Shown: one piece after another, positions 1 to 7,979 of the stretch | Numbering within the stretch: the stretch's first letter is position 1 | Layout: every line of letters starts with the position of its first letter | NCBI RefSeq assembly: GCF_031880315.1 | Contig: NZ_CP134771.1 | Span: 5,326,001-5,390,000 of the forward strand | DNA from: Pseudomonas baltica | Lineage (GTDB): Bacteria > Pseudomonadota > Gammaproteobacteria > Pseudomonadales > Pseudomonadaceae | DNA length: 64,000 nt | Direction of reading: 5' to 3' | Made by a program: the position numbers and the translations under genes | Notes under the pieces: model-generated | Told to the model about the DNA's origin: nothing | What the model saw: the letters and a program-made list of their open reading frames with translations, nothing else | Database searches by the model: none

Positions 1-2
1 TG

Positions 3-332
3 CGTCTGCTCGACGAGCAGCCGGTGCTGGCCGAAGACATCTGGCTGCCGCGCGAGCGCTTCAAGGCGTTGCTGAGTGTCGACCTAGATACCTATGGCCC
101 GCTGCTGTACCCCATTTACGAAGAGCTTTGCGGGCAGATCGTCGCCTCGGCCGACGAAACCCTGGGCGCCGAAGCCGCCGACGATCACCGCGCCAATCTG
201 CTTGGCATCTCGCCCGGCAGCCCCGTAGTGGTGATCGAGCGCTTGGCGCGCAATCACGCCGGGCTTGCTCTTGAGTGGCGCCGTTCCCATGGGCGCGCCA
301 GCCATTTCCGTTACAGCGTGCAGATCCGCTGA
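3..332 (+). CDS. GntR-family transcriptional regulator, C-terminal part (UTRA domain), truncated by window edge
   Basis: The reading frame is open from base 3 with no start, so the gene begins before the window. The visible 109 residues look like a UTRA effector-binding domain of HutC-type GntR regulators: a 'YEELCG' helix, then 'LLGISPGSPVVVIERLA' and a terminal 'HFRYSVQIR', where UTRA domains typically end with a strand of this kind ('RY...I'). The DNA-binding helix-turn-helix is outside the window. The gene is followed after about 60 bases by an MFS transporter and an amidohydrolase on the same strand. It is therefore likely, by inference, to control their expression in response to a small-molecule substrate. 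Confidence 0.8.
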   Translation, partial: RLLDEQPVLAEDIWLPRERFKALLSVDLDTYGPLLYPIYEELCGQIVASADETLGAEAADDHRANLLGISPGSPVVVIERLARNHAGLALEWRRSHGRASHFRYSVQIR

Positions 333-389
333 TCCAACGCCGCCATGACAGCAGTCGCCAACACAACATCGATAAGGACAACAAACATC

Positions 390-1679
390 ATGTTCAAGTG
401 GTATCGAGACGTCACCTCGCGTGAGCGCAAAACCTTCTGGGCCTGCTTCGGCGGTTGGGCGCTCGATGCCCTGGAAGTACAGATGTTCGGCCTCGCCATC
501 CCGGCCTTGATCGCGGCCTTTGCGCTGAGCAAGGGCGAGGCGGGCGCCATCAGCAGCGTGACCTTGATCACTTCGGCCTTGGGCGGCTGGGTCGGCGGTA
601 CCTTGTCGGACCGCTACGGCCGGGTACGTACCCTGCAATGGATGATTCTGTGGTTCTCCCTGTTCACCTTTCTGTCGGCGTTTGTCAGTGGCTATGAGCA
701 ATTGCTGGTGGTCAAAGCCCTGCAAGGCTTTGGTATCGGCGGTGAATGGGCAGCCGGTGCGGTGCTGATGGCCGAAGCCATTCAGCCCAAGTACCGCGGC
801 AAGGTCATGGGCACGGTGCAAAGCGCCTGGGCAGTGGGCTGGGGAGCCGCTGTCGGGTTGTTCACGCTCATCTATACCTTCGTGCCCGAGGCCATGGCCT
901 GGCGCGTGATGTTCGTGGTCGGGCTGCTGCCGGCGCTGGTGATCATCTACGTGCGCCGCCAGGTGCCGGAGCCCGAGAGCTTTGCCCGCAAGCAAAAGGC
1001 TCAGACCGGACCGCAAACCTTCTTCGCGTCGCTGGCCGGTATCTTCCGCCCCGAGTTGCTGCGGGTGACCCTGCTCGGCGGCCTGCTGGGCCTGGGCGCC
1101 CACGGCGGTTACCACGCGGTGATGACCTGGTTGCCGACCTTCCTCAAAACCGAGAAGCACCTGTCGGTACTCAACTCCGGCGGCTACCTGGCCGTGATCA
1201 TCGTCGCGTTCTTCTGCGGTTGCGTGGCCAGTGGCTTCATGGTCGACAAGATCGGTCGGCGCAAGAACATCATCCTCTTCGCGTTCTGCTGCGTGGCCAC
1301 GGTGCAGGCCTACGTGTTCATGGATCTGAGCAACACGGCAATGCTGTTTCTGGGCTTCCCGCTGGGTTTCTTCGCTGCCGGTATTCCGGCCAGCCTGGGT
1401 TCGTTGTTCAACGAACTGTACCCAGCCGACGTACGCGGTGCGGGCGTGGGCTTTTGCTACAACTTCGGCCGCGTGCTGTCGGCGGTGTTCCCGTTCATGG
1501 TCGGCCACATGAGCGAGCACATGTCGCTGGGCTCGGCCATCGGCATCGACGCCGGCATCGCCTATGGCGTCGCGGTGATCGCGGCCCTGGCGTTGCCGGA
1601 AACCCGCGGTCGCAACCTTGATACCGAGATGCCGGCCACAGCCGACCCGATCGCTGCGTCGACCCCTAGCCGGGCTTGA
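390..1679 (+). CDS. MFS transporter, aromatic/organic acid:H+ symporter-like
   Basis: This is a 429-residue multi-pass inner-membrane protein with about 12 hydrophobic segments. 'GGTLSDRYGRVRTLQW' between TM2 and TM3 is the MFS motif A, and 'GFGIGGEWAAGAVLMAE' resembles the sugar/aromatic-acid carrier signature. 'GFMVDKIGRRKNI' repeats the loop motif in the second half. An upstream in-frame ATG exists at 345, but the ATG at 390 has an AAGGA about 10 bases before it and starts right before the cytosolic 'MFKWYRDVTSRERKTFW', as in relatives. Its stop overlaps the next frame's first ATG. The substrate is unknown; the neighbouring amidohydrolase suggests a carboxylate or lactone. Confidence 0.85.
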   Translation: MFKWYRDVTSRERKTFWACFGGWALDALEVQMFGLAIPALIAAFALSKGEAGAISSVTLITSALGGWVGGTLSDRYGRVRTLQWMILWFSLFTFLSAFVSGYEQLLVVKALQGFGIGGEWAAGAVLMAEAIQPKYRGKVMGTVQSAWAVGWGAAVGLFTLIYTFVPEAMAWRVMFVVGLLPALVIIYVRRQVPEPESFARKQKAQTGPQTFFASLAGIFRPELLRVTLLGGLLGLGAHGGYHAVMTWLPTFLKTEKHLSVLNSGGYLAVIIVAFFCGCVASGFMVDKIGRRKNIILFAFCCVATVQAYVFMDLSNTAMLFLGFPLGFFAAGIPASLGSLFNELYPADVRGAGVGFCYNFGRVLSAVFPFMVGHMSEHMSLGSAIGIDAGIAYGVAVIAALALPETRGRNLDTEMPATADPIAASTPSRA

Positions 1680-1733
1680 ATGAATGAACCTGCGGCGTAC
1701 GAAAAGCGCCGCCCCATTACCCAGATGAGATCC

Positions 1734-2555
1734 ATGGACACTACCTTGCCTATCCGCGGCGTCGACGCCCACGCTCATGTCTTCACCCAGGCCCTGGCCT
1801 TTGCCGGCGAGCGTCGCTACACCCCGCAATACGACGCTACCCTGCAGGACTGGCGCGCCGTGCTCGACGCCCAGGGCGTGAGCCACGGGGTGCTGGTGCA
1901 GCCTAGCTTTCTGGGCAGCGACAATTCCTATCTGCTCGAGGCGCTGATGCTGGCGCCCGAGCGCTTGCGCGGAGTGGCAGTGGTTGATGCGGATGTCAGC
2001 CAGGCGCAGTTGCAGCGCATGGCGCGCCTGGGGGTGGTGGGGATTCGCCTGAACCTGATGGGCAAAAGCCTGCCTGATCTAGGCAGCGAGGAATGGCGGC
2101 CGCTGCTCGAGCAAGTGGCGGCGCTGGGTTGGCACGTGGAGCTGCATCGGCAGATCGAAGACATCCCGGCCTTGGTGGCCGCGCTCAAGCCTTACGGCCT
2201 GAAGATAGTCGTCGACCATTTTGGCCGTCCGCACGCGGCCTTCGGTGTGGCCCATCCGACCTTCAAAGCCCTGCTGGCGCTGGGTGGCGGGGATGTGTGG
2301 GTGAAGATCTCCGGGGTGTACCGCTTGGGCGGCACCGACAGCGAGAACCTGGCATTCGCCCAAGCGGCCATACCGCTGTTGATCGAGCACTTCGGCACCG
2401 AGCGTTTGATGTGGGGCAGCGACTGGCCGCATACCCAGTTCGAGGATCAGGTCAGTTATGCCTCGCAGTTCGAATTGCTGGCGCAGTTGGTGCCTTGGCC
2501 GCGCCAGCGCCAGGCCATTCTGCGCGACGGTGCGGTGGCCTTGTTCGGTTTTTGA
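1734..2555 (+). CDS. Amidohydrolase-family protein (COG3618/PDC-hydrolase type)
   Basis: This is a 273-residue TIM-barrel hydrolase of the amidohydrolase_2 type. The metal-site HxH is in 'GVDAHAHVF' near the N-terminus. Further conserved pieces are 'GIRLNLMG', 'VDHFGRP' and 'LMWGSDWPH', whose aspartate is the usual catalytic or metal residue. Related enzymes hydrolyse lactones such as 2-pyrone-4,6-dicarboxylate, so a lactonase or dicarboxylate hydrolase role is plausible but the substrate cannot be read from sequence. The frame is also open from an ATG at 1680 that overlaps the transporter stop. I prefer 1734 because 'MDTTLPIRGVDAHAHV' matches the usual short leader. It probably forms an operon with the upstream MFS gene. 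Confidence 0.8.
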   Translation: MDTTLPIRGVDAHAHVFTQALAFAGERRYTPQYDATLQDWRAVLDAQGVSHGVLVQPSFLGSDNSYLLEALMLAPERLRGVAVVDADVSQAQLQRMARLGVVGIRLNLMGKSLPDLGSEEWRPLLEQVAALGWHVELHRQIEDIPALVAALKPYGLKIVVDHFGRPHAAFGVAHPTFKALLALGGGDVWVKISGVYRLGGTDSENLAFAQAAIPLLIEHFGTERLMWGSDWPHTQFEDQVSYASQFELLAQLVPWPRQRQAILRDGAVALFGF

Positions 2556-2798
2556 CAAGGGGTTATACAAAAGTCGTACGCGATAACGGCCATGATCTGA
2601 AAAGGCCATTAACGGTTCAGGCTGCAACGCGCTAGACTGCTGCTCTCCAGCGATAAGCAGATCTGTACGGCGTCTTTTGCAAGCCGCGCTTTCTGTCGCC
2701 CGCCTGCCTTTTGTAAATGAGCGAACGGGCCTGCAGCGTCAGGGCATCTCCCCAGGCGCGCGTCTCTGGAACCTTTGTGTCCGGTTTCGAGAGTGCTC

Positions 2799-4892
2799 AT
2801 GCTCATTGGTAGTTTTCTCACAGGAAGTTTTTCGCCTTCGCTGGTGGCCATTTCCCTTTGCGTGGCCATTCTGGCTTCTTATACCGCGCTGGACATGGTC
2901 GGGCGTATCGCCACCGCGCGCGGTCGTGCGGTGCTGGGCTGGATGGTCGGCGGCACTCTGGCGATGGGCATTGGCGTCTGGTCGATGCATTTCATCGGCA
3001 TGCTCGCCTTCGAACTGCCCCTGGCGCTGGGCTACGACCTGACGCTTACCGCGCTCTCCCTGCTCATTGCCTTGGCGTCATCGGGCTTTGCACTCTGGCT
3101 GGTCAGTCGTGCACAACTGACCATGAGCGGCGTCGCCATGGGCGCACTGGTCATGGGCGCGGGCATCGCCGCCATGCATTACACCGGCATGGCCGCCTTG
3201 CGCATGGCCCCGGGCATCGACTATGACCCTTACCTGTTCGGTGCCTCCCTGCTGATTGCCGTCGGCGCGGCGGCGGCGGCCCTGATGATCGCCTTTCGCC
3301 TGCGCCGCCACACACCCTATGTGCGGCTGATCCGCAGTGGCGCGGCGGTAATCATGGGCGTCGCGATCGTCGGCATGCATTACACCGGCATGGCGGCGGC
3401 GCGCTTTCCGGTGGGCAGCCACTGCGGTGCGCTGCCAGGCGGTCTGACCGGCGACAGCCTGGCGTATCTGGTCTTGATTACCACCCTAGCGGTGCTGAGC
3501 ATCGCCTTGGTCACCTCGGTGCTGGATGCTCGCCTGGAGTCGCGCACCGCACAGCTGGCGCTGTCGTTGCAACAGGCCAATCAGGAACTCACCCAACTGG
3601 CCTTGCACGACAACCTCACCGGCTTGCCGAATCGCATGCTGCTGTCCGATCGCATCAGTCAGGCGATCCAGAACGTACTGGATGGGCATGGCTGCTTTGC
3701 GCTGATGTTCATCGACCTCGATGGCTTCAAGCCGGTCAACGATGCGTTTGGCCATCATGTTGGCGACGAGTTGCTGCGCGCGGTGGCGCAACGCTTGCGG
3801 GTCGGCCTGCACGGCCACGACACCCTGGCGCGTATCGGTGGTGACGAGTTCGTGCTGCTGGTGGCGCTGCGCGAGCCCAGCGATGCGATGGCCGTGGCGG
3901 CCGAGCAGGTCAACCGGTTGGCGCAGATGTTCAACGTCAACGATCACGACGTGCAGATTTCCGCCAGCATCGGTATCACCCTGTACCCTGGCGGCGGTGA
4001 CGATCAGCATCAGCTGCTGATGAATGCCGATGCGGCCATGTACCACGCCAAGAGCGTCGGCAAGAACGGCTACTGTTTTTTCGACGCCTCCATGAACACC
4101 GATGCGCGCAAGCAGTTGCAATTGTTGCAGGAGCTGCGCCTGGCCATCGAACTCAGCCAGTTACGGCTTTACTACCAGCCCAAGTTCGATGCTGCCAGCG
4201 GTGCGCCAGTGGGCGCCGAGGCGTTGCTGCGCTGGGAGCACCCGCAGCGGGGCCTGCTGTTGCCGGCCAGTTTCATCGAGTTGGCGGAAAAGACCGGGCT
4301 GATCATCCCCATCGGCGAGTGGGTGCTCAACGAGGCGTGCCGGCAGATGGCGCTGTGGCTGGAGCAGGGCTTCACCGACTGGCGCATGGCGGTCAACCTA
4401 TCAGCGTTGCAGTTCTGCCATGCCGGCCTGGTCGCCAGCGTGGCCCAGGCGCTGGCGCGGCATCGGTTGCCGGCCAGCAACCTGACCCTGGAGATCACCG
4501 AAACCACTGCCATGAGCGATGCCGATGCGAGCATGGGCGTGCTGCAACAGTTGTCGACCATGGGCGTGGACCTTTCCATCGACGATTTTGGTACTGGCTA
4601 CTCCAGCCTGATGTACCTCAAGCGCTTGCCCGCCAACGAGCTGAAGATCGATCGCGGTTTTGTCCGCGATCTGCAGCAGGACAGCGACGATGCCGCGATC
4701 GTTTCGGCCATCGTCGCTCTGGGCCAGGCGCTCGGGCTGCGGATTGTCGCCGAAGGGGTGGAAACCGACCAACAGCAGGATTTCCTCACGCGCCTTGGCT
4801 GTGATGCGTTGCAAGGCTTCCTGTTGGGGCATCCATTACCTGCCCAGGCCTTCATGGCCGATATTCAGAAGGCCAAAGCTGTCATAGCTTGA
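2799..4892 (+). CDS. MHYT-GGDEF-EAL membrane protein, cyclic-di-GMP turnover
   Basis: A 697-residue protein with three parts. The first ~240 residues form a seven-helix MHYT sensor with the repeats 'MHFIGM', 'MHYTGM' and 'MHYTGM', a module proposed to bind copper and sense gases or redox. A GGDEF diguanylate cyclase domain follows with an intact 'RIGGDEFVLLV'. The C-terminal EAL phosphodiesterase domain keeps 'GAEALLRW', 'EITET', 'DDFGTGYSSL', 'KIDRGFV' and 'AEGVET', so both active sites look complete. The allosteric I-site normally reads RxxD five residues before GGDEF; here the arginine position is histidine ('HGHD'), so product inhibition is probably lost. The start at 2799 is preferred over 2775 because it gives the standard 'MLIGSF' leader. 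Confidence 0.9.
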   Translation: MLIGSFLTGSFSPSLVAISLCVAILASYTALDMVGRIATARGRAVLGWMVGGTLAMGIGVWSMHFIGMLAFELPLALGYDLTLTALSLLIALASSGFALWLVSRAQLTMSGVAMGALVMGAGIAAMHYTGMAALRMAPGIDYDPYLFGASLLIAVGAAAAALMIAFRLRRHTPYVRLIRSGAAVIMGVAIVGMHYTGMAAARFPVGSHCGALPGGLTGDSLAYLVLITTLAVLSIALVTSVLDARLESRTAQLALSLQQANQELTQLALHDNLTGLPNRMLLSDRISQAIQNVLDGHGCFALMFIDLDGFKPVNDAFGHHVGDELLRAVAQRLRVGLHGHDTLARIGGDEFVLLVALREPSDAMAVAAEQVNRLAQMFNVNDHDVQISASIGITLYPGGGDDQHQLLMNADAAMYHAKSVGKNGYCFFDASMNTDARKQLQLLQELRLAIELSQLRLYYQPKFDAASGAPVGAEALLRWEHPQRGLLLPASFIELAEKTGLIIPIGEWVLNEACRQMALWLEQGFTDWRMAVNLSALQFCHAGLVASVAQALARHRLPASNLTLEITETTAMSDADASMGVLQQLSTMGVDLSIDDFGTGYSSLMYLKRLPANELKIDRGFVRDLQQDSDDAAIVSAIVALGQALGLRIVAEGVETDQQQDFLTRLGCDALQGFLLGHPLPAQAFMADIQKAKAVIA

Positions 4893-4965
4893 TATCATTC
4901 GGCCAGCCCGCCATTGCTTGATGCAATGATGGGCAATCAAACATTTCTGGAGAGACGAAAGGTCC

Positions 4966-5712
4966 ATGGCCAAGGTCATTGTCATTACTGGCGGCAGTCG
5001 CGGTATCGGCGCTGCAACCGCGCTGCTGGCGGCCCGACAGGGCTATCGCGTGTGCATCAACTACTTGTCCGACGAGGAGTCGGCGATGCGTGTGCTGGCC
5101 GAGGTCCGTGCCTGTGGTGTGCATGGCATCGCGGTGCGCGCCGACGCCAGTAACGAAGACGAGGTCATTCGCCTGTTCCACCGCGTCGATACCGAGCTGG
5201 GCGCGGTGACCGCGCTGGTCAACAACGCCGCGACCATCGCCGAACAATCGCGGGTCGAGGAGATGTCAGAGTTTCGTCTGCTGAAAATGATGAAGAACAA
5301 CATCGTTGGCCCGATGCTCTGCGCCAAGCATGCGATTCATCGCATGTCGACCCTGCATGGTGGCTCGGGTGGCACCATCGTCAACGTTTCGTCGGCCGCC
5401 GCCAGGCTAGGCGCGCCTAACGAGTACGTCGATTACGCGGCGTCCAAGGGCGCGCTGGACACCTTCACCATCGGCATGTCCAAGGAGCTGGCTAGCGAGG
5501 GTATTCGCGTCAACGCGGTGCGTCCGGGGTACATCCACACCGATTTCCACTCCCTGAGCGGCGATGCCAATCGCGTGACCAAGCAGGAGTCGGCGCTACC
5601 CATGGGCCGCGGCGGACGTCCGGACGAAGTGGCCGAAGCCATCGTCTGGCTCAGCAGCGAGCTGTCCAGCTATGTGACCGGGACCTTCATCGACCTGGCC
5701 GGCGGTCGCTGA
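4966..5712 (+). CDS. Short-chain dehydrogenase/reductase (SDR), NAD(P)-dependent
   Basis: A 248-residue classical SDR, the usual length. The Rossmann motif is 'TGGSRGIGAA' near residue 10, the structural 'NNAAT' follows, then the catalytic Ser region 'VNVSSAAAR' and the YxxxK pair in 'YAASKGALD'. 'RPGYIHTDFH' is the usual PG motif. AAAGG lies about 8 bases before the ATG. It resembles FabG-like or glucose-dehydrogenase-like oxidoreductases, but the substrate cannot be assigned. It stands alone on the plus strand and ends at a strong terminator shared with the convergent MHS transporter. Confidence 0.85.
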   Translation: MAKVIVITGGSRGIGAATALLAARQGYRVCINYLSDEESAMRVLAEVRACGVHGIAVRADASNEDEVIRLFHRVDTELGAVTALVNNAATIAEQSRVEEMSEFRLLKMMKNNIVGPMLCAKHAIHRMSTLHGGSGGTIVNVSSAAARLGAPNEYVDYAASKGALDTFTIGMSKELASEGIRVNAVRPGYIHTDFHSLSGDANRVTKQESALPMGRGGRPDEVAEAIVWLSSELSSYVTGTFIDLAGGR

Positions 5713-5735
5713 TCGAAACAATATCTTCAGACATG

Positions 5736-5771
5736 AAAAAACCGGCGCCCTCATCAGGCGCCGGTTTTTTT
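5736..5771. terminator. Bidirectional intrinsic terminator
   Basis: A perfect stem ACCGGCGCC/GGCGCCGGT with a 7-base loop is flanked by five A on the left and seven T on the right. It can therefore terminate transcription from both sides. It lies between the converging SDR and MHS transporter genes. Confidence 0.93.
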
Positions 5772-5787
5772 ATTGCTACTTATAGCT

Positions 5788-7173
5788 TCAAGGCTTGGCC
5801 GCAGCCGACATGCGTTGCACGTCATAGTCCTTCTTCTGCACCGGGACCGCATCACGCTTGCCCAGCTCGCTCATCGGAATCCGGTAGGTTTCCTTGGCGC
5901 TGAAGGCTGCCAGTGCGGCGATGCAGGTAATCCCGAAGGCGATGGCGCCCACGGTCATCGGGATGTTGTCCGAGCCGGGCGGGGCCACGGCGGCGAACAG
6001 CGCTGGCAGCAGGGCGGTGATCATGGTGCCGACGTTCTGCGAAATGGCCATGGCCGATACGCGGTAGCGAGTCTGGAACAGCTCCGGGTAGAAGCTTGGG
6101 AACACCGCGTTGTAGCCCTGGTACACCACCCCCCACATCAGCAGCGACATGCAGAAGGCCAGTGGCACGTTGTGCACGCTGATGGCATACAAGTAACCAA
6201 ACGACAGCAGCCCCGAACCCAGCGCCCCGCCGATGATCATCGGGCGACGGCCGATCTTGTCCGACCAGTTGCCCACGAACGGAATCACCAGTACCGCAAC
6301 GATGTTGCCTACTACCGGGATCCACAGGTACACGCTCTTCGAGAAGCCGATGCCATAGGCTGGCTGCACCGCGTATGCCGCACCGAAGATGGTCGCGACC
6401 ACCGGGATCACGTTCATCAGCGCCATGCAGGTCACCAGGCCCATGTTCTGCCAGTTTTTCTGGAAGGCTTCGGCGATCGGCGACTTGGTCAGTTCTTGCT
6501 TGGCTTCAACGTTGGCGAACGCCGGGGTTTCTTCCACGGTCCGGCGGATGATGTAGCCCGCCACCAGAACGATAGCGCTGAGCAGGAACGGAATGCGCCA
6601 GCCCCAGGTGTTGAACATGTCGTCAGGCATGAAATAGGCGAGCGGCAGGAAGATCGCTGCGGCGAAGATCTGCCCGGCCTGTACGCCCTGCAGGGTGTAG
6701 CTGGCGTAGTAGCCGCGTCTGCCGAAGGGCGCATGCTCCATGATCATCGAACTCGCCCCGGATATCTCACCGGCCACCGCGAAGCCCTGGATCAGGCGCA
6801 GGACCACCAGCATAATCGGTGCCCACACGCCGACCTGGCTGTAGGTCGGCAGCAGGCCGACCGCCATGGTGGCGAACCCCATCAGGAACATGCACAGCAG
6901 CAGGACGTTCTTGCGGCCTTTGGTGTCGCCCCAATGCCCCAGGAAGAAGGCACCGATAGGACGCGCAACGTAACCCACGCCGTAGGTAGCCAGCGATGCG
7001 ACGATGGCAATCTTGGGATCGGAGTTGGGGAAAAAGATTTGCGGGAAGATCAGCGCAGCGGCCTGCGCATAGATGAAAAAGTCATAGTACTCGAGGGCCG
7101 AGCCTACCCAACCGCTGGCGGTTGCCTTTTTCGTCTGCTTACTGTCATGCGAATGAGTGTCATGGCTAGCCAT
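5788..7173 (-). CDS. MFS transporter of the metabolite:H+ symporter (MHS) family
   Basis: A 461-residue inner-membrane protein with 12 predicted helices. The 'GSALEYYDFFIYAQAAALIF' start is typical of MHS carriers (shikimate, alpha-ketoglutarate, proline/betaine types). 'GHWGDTKGRKNVLL' is motif A and 'GFAVAGEISGASSM' matches the family's helix-4 signature. The ATG at 7173 was chosen over 7200 because GGAGA precedes it at good spacing and it begins the His/Lys-rich cytosolic leader 'MASHDTHSHDSKQTKK'. The substrate is unknown. It is monocistronic and convergent with the SDR gene. Confidence 0.88.
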   Translation of the reverse strand: MASHDTHSHDSKQTKKATASGWVGSALEYYDFFIYAQAAALIFPQIFFPNSDPKIAIVASLATYGVGYVARPIGAFFLGHWGDTKGRKNVLLLCMFLMGFATMAVGLLPTYSQVGVWAPIMLVVLRLIQGFAVAGEISGASSMIMEHAPFGRRGYYASYTLQGVQAGQIFAAAIFLPLAYFMPDDMFNTWGWRIPFLLSAIVLVAGYIIRRTVEETPAFANVEAKQELTKSPIAEAFQKNWQNMGLVTCMALMNVIPVVATIFGAAYAVQPAYGIGFSKSVYLWIPVVGNIVAVLVIPFVGNWSDKIGRRPMIIGGALGSGLLSFGYLYAISVHNVPLAFCMSLLMWGVVYQGYNAVFPSFYPELFQTRYRVSAMAISQNVGTMITALLPALFAAVAPPGSDNIPMTVGAIAFGITCIAALAAFSAKETYRIPMSELGKRDAVPVQKKDYDVQRMSAAAKP

Positions 7174-7509
7174 GTTGGTCTCCGTTGTTTTTATTATCAA
7201 GCCTTGGCCGTTGCTGTTGCGTCTTGTAAAGCTAGCAGAAAAAGGCTTTTCCTACTGGCTCCCGTTTCGCGCAAAAACTAACTGGGTGGTACATTTTTAA
7301 CAGCGGCGAAGGGCCCAGTCAACGGGCGCTGGAGGGATTCTGCGCGATCATCGAACACTTCTTTGAGCGCGTTGCGCAGTGGCCCGAGATTTTTTATTCA
7401 TGGTGAGTGCGCGCTGCTTGCAAAGGCCGCGATTCAGGCACCGCATCGCTGCATGCCAAGCCGCCGTCCAGACTCACATACCCAGGCGGCACTACAGGCG
7501 CGCAAGAGC
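7174..7509. other. Intergenic region upstream of the MHS transporter
   Basis: About 335 bases with no supported gene. It must hold the promoter of the minus-strand MHS gene, but no clear -35/-10 pair or operator palindrome stood out. A short plus-strand frame without a start codon ends with a TGA near 7404 and could be chance. Confidence 0.5.
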
Positions 7510-7550
7510 AAAAAAGGCCCCGCAGCCTGATTAAAAGCAAACGGGGCCCG
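7510..7550 (-). terminator. Intrinsic terminator of the proline-rich small gene
   Basis: Read on the minus strand, GGCCCCG and CGGGGCC form a 7-bp stem around a 19-base AT-rich loop, followed immediately by six T. It starts about 16 bases after the stop codon of the 58-codon gene, which supports that gene being transcribed. Confidence 0.8.
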
Positions 7551-7565
7551 ATTCCCTATCTATGC

Positions 7566-7742
7566 TCACAACGTCGCCGGTGGGTCCTCATTCGGCGGAT
7601 CGCCGACTGGGGTAGGTGGCACGGTCGGCTGAACGGGCACACCATCGGGATTGTCGCCAGGATCACCCTCAGGCGCGGTTGGCGGCAGATTGGGATCGTC
7701 GATGTTCGGATCCGGGGTTTCGGCGGGAATGGGAATGTTCAT
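7566..7742 (-). CDS. Small proline-rich acidic protein (58 aa), function unknown
   Basis: A complete 58-codon gene too short for ordinary ORF calling. AGGTCAGGA sits just before the ATG and an intrinsic terminator lies just after the TGA. The product begins 'MNIPIPAETPDPNIDD' and is about one third proline (19 residues), with 8 Asp and 3 Glu. It has no Lys, Arg, His, Cys or aromatic residue, giving a net charge near -11 and surely an extended, disordered chain. It has no signal peptide or membrane segment. It is divergent from glgE with about 240 bases between the starts, so it may share stress regulation with the trehalose/glucan genes. That link is inference, and I do not recognise a named family. 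Confidence 0.72.
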   Translation of the reverse strand: MNIPIPAETPDPNIDDPNLPPTAPEGDPGDNPDGVPVQPTVPPTPVGDPPNEDPPATL

Positions 7743-7979
7743 GGTCCTGACCTCGCTCGTGTGTAACAGCTGGCGTCGAAAACAACGTATTCAAGTATCT
7801 GGACCGCAGCCACCGGGATTGATTCTTTTTTCTCGATCCCGCCCTGCGGCGGTTGATTGCGTCTGAACTTTTGCCCGGCGCGTCGGCTCCCAACCTTAGG
7901 CGACAAACAGTCGCACTGCATCTCTCTTCCAGCAGCATCATCCGCAACGTCCACGGGGCGTAATAAGGAGCTAGGCTCG

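Noticed and set aside
84..1886. 600-codon minus-strand open frame opposite the first MFS gene
   Set aside because: It is antisense to a clear transporter. Its product is rich in Gly, Arg, His and Gln without domains, typical of shadows of GC-rich genes.
5773..7281. 502-codon plus-strand frame opposite the MHS transporter
   Set aside because: Antisense shadow rich in His, Arg and Gln; the minus strand holds the recognisable protein.
7300..7406. Start-less plus-strand frame ending in a peptide-like stretch before a TGA near 7404
   Set aside because: It has no start codon or Shine-Dalgarno and is too short to tell a gene remnant from chance.
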